NCBI GenBank assembly: GCA_914767715.1
Contig: OU612066.1
Span: 35,998,283 to 36,062,282, forward strand
Direction: 5' to 3'
From: Membranipora membranacea
Taxonomy: Eukaryota; Bryozoa; Gymnolaemata; Cheilostomatida; Membraniporidae
DNA: 64,000 bases
Below the pieces are notes generated by a model, which was given only the letters and a program-made list of their open reading frames with translations, did no database searches and was not told the origin of the DNA. Below, piece by piece: positions 59,336 to 64,000 of this stretch. The position numbers and the translations under genes were made by a program. The first letter of the stretch is position 1; every line of letters starts with the position of its first letter.

Positions 59336-61108
59336 TTAGGATGTATAAATGATGATCGCAACTATTCCGCCAATAACTGCCTTGGCAATCAACCATATGC
59401 AGCAGCGGCGAGCACATTTTGCACACCACAAGCTTTCACTGTCTTCTCGTGGCATCTGATGAATTGTGTGAGGACTTCTTAATCGATCCACATTGTGAGA
59501 GCTTTGGCTCCTGTTCTAGAATCCTCCATATCAACATCCACTAAAATGGAGTTATCAAATTAAAAGGAATTGAATCGTTACTTAATTGAGACAGAATATT
59601 CCTTTATTCGAAATTCCGAATGTCAGACTTACCGAAGGGGATACAACCATAGTAGTGCGCAAACCACACACAACACACAGGTCTTCAGCCAGAAACCATG
59701 AGTCAAGCGCTTTCATGAGGCCTTCTCTAGTACAACCTCCTTATGGGCGGCCCCAGGAGCATGAAGTGTCTTGATGAGCATCTAAATCCATCATTTCTAG
59801 CCCTCAGTGCATACTGCATATTCGTCAGTTTCGGTTTTTTGACATAATCAGAGTGTTATCTTATCCTGTCGTACAGCCAGGGTGGCTGCCAACTCTTCAA
59901 TTTTCCTTTCTCCCTCTAAAGAGCATTGTACCTTACATATATATATATACCTTTATATTCTACCTCTGACCTTCTGACCTTACCTTGGTAAGCTGTGTTA
60001 TTGTATTGGACCTGATCATAGCTGGGAGGTGGATTATCCGGCAGGTCTGTGGATTTCTGTCCATACTGATATCTGTTGAGTGCAGGAGCAGGTTGTCTCG
60101 TCTCTGAATATTAAACAGAAATCATTTTTCGAAGGCACATTGTGCACTTATTTCGGCGGTACTAATGGTAAAGAATGTTTAAAACAAATGAGAAATCAAA
60201 TTTACTATATTGATGCACTCATAAAACTCATTGTCATTATCGAAGGAGGGGAAATTTTTTTCTATTATAATAATATGCAAATAAGATGGATGCTAACTAG
60301 ACTAGGCCTCTGCTGGAAATGGTAGTGACATAATGGAAAACAGATTTGAAATCAAATGTTTTGTGCACTGTAATCTAATTGACAGAATATTTTTGTCTCT
60401 ACCAAATATCTGTTTGTTTAATAACACACACTTCTCTGCTTCTCTGCGGTGTTCAACTTATAAATGTGAGTTCAGTTACCCGTCATTAGATTTGATATAA
60501 GTTTAACGAGTTTTCATAAACATGATTAAGCACACATTCCTTCTAAAATGAGAGTAAAGCACTACTGAAGAAGGAGAAATGTCCGAAATTGCACAGCGGT
60601 TTGTTTATGGTTTAGGCTGAGTAAGGCTCCCAAAAGTGAAATTCAGCTCAATTAGAAAATTTTATATCCGTTATTCTTCACAATTTCGAGTAGTCACAAT
60701 GCCAAAATGAAGATCTCAGACCATAATTGACCTTTACAGAGAGCTTTCTCATGCTTTGTTGGACTCGGTGTTTAGTGTTGTTATAGTTGAATGTTACAAT
60801 CAGCAGTATGTTTGATAGCGAGGCTTATGGGCTTCTGCTCAGTGTAATTAAAATTGGGAAAACTGGTTGTCTTGCAGAAACTTTCTTGTTTTTGAAGAGA
60901 GCTGACATGTCATATAAGCATATTGCATTTGTAGTTGCCGCTTCCTTTTGCTGATTTATCAATGACGAAACCGAAAGCGGCGTTGTGAATTGTTGGACTA
61001 ATCAACAGTACTGTTTCAAGTCAGCGGTGCAATCTCACCTAGGGAAGCACTGATATCCTGTTGTGTTCTTTCATCCTTTGGTTTCCACACTCGTCCGTGC
61101 TGATTCAT
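59336..61108 (-). pseudogene. PPSY tail-anchored family, copy 4, frameshifted
   Basis: Exons 61039-61108 (ATG at 61108; MNQHGRVWKPKDERTQQD), 59984-60103 (DNPPPSYDQVQYNNTAYQ) and 59336-59540 (minus) align with copy 3. The last exon has two extra bases at about 59501-59503 (GCCAAAGCTC against GCCAGCTC), which shifts the frame and brings a stop before the membrane segment. Beyond the shift the old frame still reads HTIHQMPREDSESLWCA, KCARRCC and a hydrophobic C-terminus, with a single repeat unit. So it is either a recent pseudogene, a truncated soluble form, or a sequence error. It is the closest paralogue of copy 3 and provides its empty insertion sites. Confidence 0.6.
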
Positions 61109-62704
61109 GCTGTTTGGTGACACTACAAGGTATGATAAAAGTAGTTGATCAGGTACTATTGTTTTAATCATTGATATGAATGTATATCAGTGGTTTTAAT
61201 CCTATGAATTATCGGTTGCATCGAATGGAATGAATTTTCGCCGTCAACTGTGATCTGGCTGGTAAAGTAATAAACAAACACAAGCACCTTTGGACAGATA
61301 CACTACATGGGCTAGAACTGTGAACAAAATTGGATAGCCTGATTACTTCAATGCTTCTGATAATTGACTTGAATGGCACCCGTGTGTATCATGCCTATCA
61401 TGGAAGCAAACCGTAGTTGAATATTGGCTATCCAGGGATTAGAACAAATTGCTTTAAAAAATGTTTTGTATAATATATTATGAAACATTATATCAAACTG
61501 TTTCTGAAACCAGTCACCACTAAGCTCTTTTGTACTTGCCTTGACAATATTTGAGTACGGATTCCTGGAGTCTGATACCGACGCCAGATTCTACCACTTA
61601 GTTGAGGTTCGAGTAGAAATGATAGAGCCTGGTTGATCACTTGGCACCACTGATATATAATACATATATATAAAAACACCAATCCATGTATTATATATCA
61701 GTGCTTGGCACCAAATGAATGAGTAGCCTTGCTGTGAACCTCGGAGTGCACCAAATGATTTTCAAAAAATTTACAATCCTGTTAATTTGCCGAATAAAAT
61801 ATGTTGTGTTATTAGAATTCTAAGGGCTGTTAGGAATGGACACCTGGTGATAAATCTCATGTTCAGTGGATCGTGTAAGATAGAATGTCGGTAGGGGGAA
61901 ACAATTATGTCCCTAAATCATCTAGGTCTCTATGCCACCGATGAACACAGGCAGATATACATACCTTCTTTGATATGGTAAAATGAAATGCATTTGAACC
62001 TAGCATTACTTTCGACACAAATTTCAAGTTTCAATCCAATGTATATCATTTTAATCAGTCTCTTCGTTGTCGGATCACATTTGGGGGCATGCCTGCTTCC
62101 ATTATGTTCAATTGATAGAAAATGAATAAGAAGGTTTACAACAATATATTTATTTTAGCAGGACTTAGAATAAATGGGAGGGAAGGACAGAATCCTTGAG
62201 GGTAAAAAAAACACCAGGTTGGATGTTGTTGGCTTCATCTATAGGGGCTAAAACACACTGAGGGTTATATATATAGCGAGTTGTTGTCCCAAATGAGCTG
62301 ATTCTGACCTGCACTGTTAAATTATAGTGTTTTAAGCCACTTATTGTCAGATCGATCATCGATGTCACCACTACCCTGACCCTGCCAAAGAGAAGCCTTA
62401 ATATTCAATAGCATAATTCTTTATAATAGCAATGTTTTTTATTTTAAAAGCACACCAATAGTTTCCTACCCTGTTGCATGGTTTTAATGACACTGTTCAG
62501 CAGATAAAGTTGATAAATAGGCCTACTCATAAAGAATAATTAATGTCTTCAGTTGGGAAATATTATGTCCCCATTTGTAAAAGTGTACCTGTCAGTAATA
62601 TACTCAAGAAAGCAGACACCAAATTCAGATTGCCAGCCGACACATATCCATATGTACACAGCACAGGTGAAACAAACACATTTCACATTGTATATGTGAT
62701 ATGT

Positions 62705-62775
62705 GAAAGGTTATATGTTAGGGTATAGTAGGTTATAGGTTATAGGTTAGGTTAGGTTATAAGATATGTTATATG
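62705..62775 (+). repeat. GGTTATA/GGTTAGGTTA short tandem repeats
   Basis: Degenerate 7-10 bp units (GGTTATAGGTTATAGGTTAG) repeat for about 70 bases. It does not match the metazoan telomere unit TTAGGG in tandem. Confidence 0.8.
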
Positions 62776-62889
62776 TGACATGTCACATTATATAGCATGG
62801 TTAGAGTAGCAAGATCAATTAATTCATCTGATAAAAGAATGTATAATTCTATATGAACAGGATTTCTAAATAATAGAGAAAAGTGAATC

Positions 62890-62907
62890 GGGGGGGGGGG
62901 GGGGGGG
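62890..62907. repeat. Poly-G tract
   Basis: Eighteen G residues followed by AGGGG. A simple repeat whose length may be unreliable. Confidence 0.9.
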
Positions 62908-63459
62908 AGGGGATTCAGCAAGACTGTCCACTGCCAATGATTTTATGGCATCAATGTTATCATATTCTGTTAGCAATGACAGCAATGACAATGGCAGCTC
63001 CTGTTTGGTTTTTTCTGCACCTCTATTTTGCTGTACTATATTGATAGACCTATAAGATTATATTCGGGTGGATGTGGCTCCACTCTATGATAACGACCCC
63101 AATACATAGAGATTGATATCACATGTACTTCTATAGAGCTGGCTGGTCTGAAGCATATGTGCCACTGATAGATTGAGTCAATCTTATACAATGTATCTTA
63201 TTTATACCATGAGATACTGTAATTATCTCTACCTCCCTTGTATGGAGATTAATTAACAGTGTCCTATTTATGTATCGCCCGTTATTGTTATACCTTCGCT
63301 GCCATTATTTTTGCTTCCTGCACTTTTAAGATTCACTGATCTATCACTATGTTTCCATATGTCGATGTGTCATCAACTTGAGGGCCAATCGAAACATGGA
63401 ATTAGCATATAGGTCAACTTCTGTATGCATGGGTTGTCGCTTGCTCATTTCAATTGAGG

Positions 63460-63545
63460 AACCGTCGTAGATGAATGGATAGAGCGCTTGCACACAATGA
63501 CTTGAATGCGGTAGGCACGGGTTCAGATCCCAGGCCGGCCGTGGC
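63460..63545 (+). mobile_element. tRNA-like SINE head (type E)
   Basis: An A-box-like TAGATGAATGGATAGAGCG and a B-box-like GGGTTCAGATCCCAGG lie 40 bases apart, as in a tRNA. The flanks do not pair into a clean acceptor stem, so a SINE or tRNA relic is more likely than a working tRNA gene. Confidence 0.5.
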
Positions 63546-64000
63546 ATATTTCTTTTCATGTTTTTTCATCATGGAAATCAAAAGCATTAGTGATGATAGT
63601 GTATGATGAACCTGATTTGTATTATAAACCACTATCTATATATTATGAATAACAGTGAGCTGGTAGTCTTATTAGCCTTGCAAGAGAATAGACGCAAAAT
63701 AAAGACCTATCTGTAATATTAAAAACACCTCATCGTGAGGCCTATGTTAGAGGCTGTCTGCTTGTAGGGTTCATGATCAACCCGGATCTTGCAGATCCTC
63801 GATGAACTTGACAGTGAAGAATTAACATGACCAGGCTTCTGGGTATAATGTGTTTGTAGGCCTGACCATGTAAGACTTCCCAAGTATAAGTCATGATGAC
63901 CGGGCACAAGTATTTGTTTACAAAGAATCGGGTAACAATGTGCTATAGGAGACAAAGGTCCTGTAGTGACGACAAATAAACAGATCTAGTCTTTGAAGTC
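63546..64000. other. Right edge of the window
   Basis: No gene is supported. The minus-strand frame at 63719-63955 lacks any recognisable motif. Confidence 0.3.

Larger units (their letters stand above)
61109..63459. other. Region upstream of family copy 4
   Basis: Up to about 61920, and again at 62039-62138, it aligns with the 5' flank of copy 3 (56413-57060, 58323-58445). Beyond that I see no gene, only simple repeats. The open frames at 62165-62371 and 62543-62728 lack motifs. Confidence 0.4.

Noticed and set aside
62705-62775. Telomere-like repeat
   Set aside because: Units are GGTTATA and GGTTAGGTTA variants over only 70 bases, with no uniform TTAGGG array.

Overview
This is nuclear DNA of an animal. 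It carries split genes with GT-AG introns, RS-domain splicing proteins, a Kv potassium channel with a T1 domain, a KCTD protein, mitochondrial HSP60, tRNA-derived SINEs, CR1/L2-like retrotransposons and many small DNA transposons. Base composition is AT-rich and introns run from about 100 bp to 3 kb. A marine invertebrate is likely, but I cannot name the phylum from the sequence. Most features were assembled by reading exons across splice sites and checking reading phase, so exon borders are predictions.

Left part (1-26 kb), fairly ordinary: a short KCTD1/15-like gene (minus, 985-2382) lies head-to-head with a Shaw/Kv3-type potassium channel gene (plus, 4834-9993). The channel converges on a serine/arginine splicing-factor gene (minus, 12083-15539). 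That gene lies head-to-head with a PH-domain, Pro/Gln-rich, Gly-zipper protein gene (plus, 17745-21122). A nearly complete CR1/L2-like non-LTR retrotransposon follows (22740-25275).

Middle (26-51 kb): a complete ten-exon mitochondrial HSP60 gene (26423-35066). A 5.2-kb piece of it (middle of exon 6 to the 3' flank) is repeated as a promoterless, 5'-truncated copy at 45919-51207. Between the copies lies a 10.2-kb block with matching terminal inverted repeats and an 11-bp flanking direct repeat. The right flank repeat ends exactly at the duplication junction, so insertion and duplication may be one event. The block is gene-poor and holds nested hAT-like elements, a SINE and hairpins.

Right part (48-62 kb): two further copies of a small antisense gene family that is also nested in HSP60 intron 7 (four copies in all, every one on the minus strand). 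Predicted products have a PPSY motif, a Cys-rich stretch and a C-terminal membrane segment, so they look like tail-anchored WW-domain ligands. Copy 3 has expanded an 11-residue unit to sixteen perfect tandem copies; copy 4 is frameshifted. Comparing copies 3 and 4 gives clean empty sites for a 527-bp TIR element and for a 1.4-kb near-perfect foldback element with TTAA target duplication. A second member of that foldback family sits in HSP60 intron 1. These foldbacks and the tail-anchored family are the best candidates for something undescribed.
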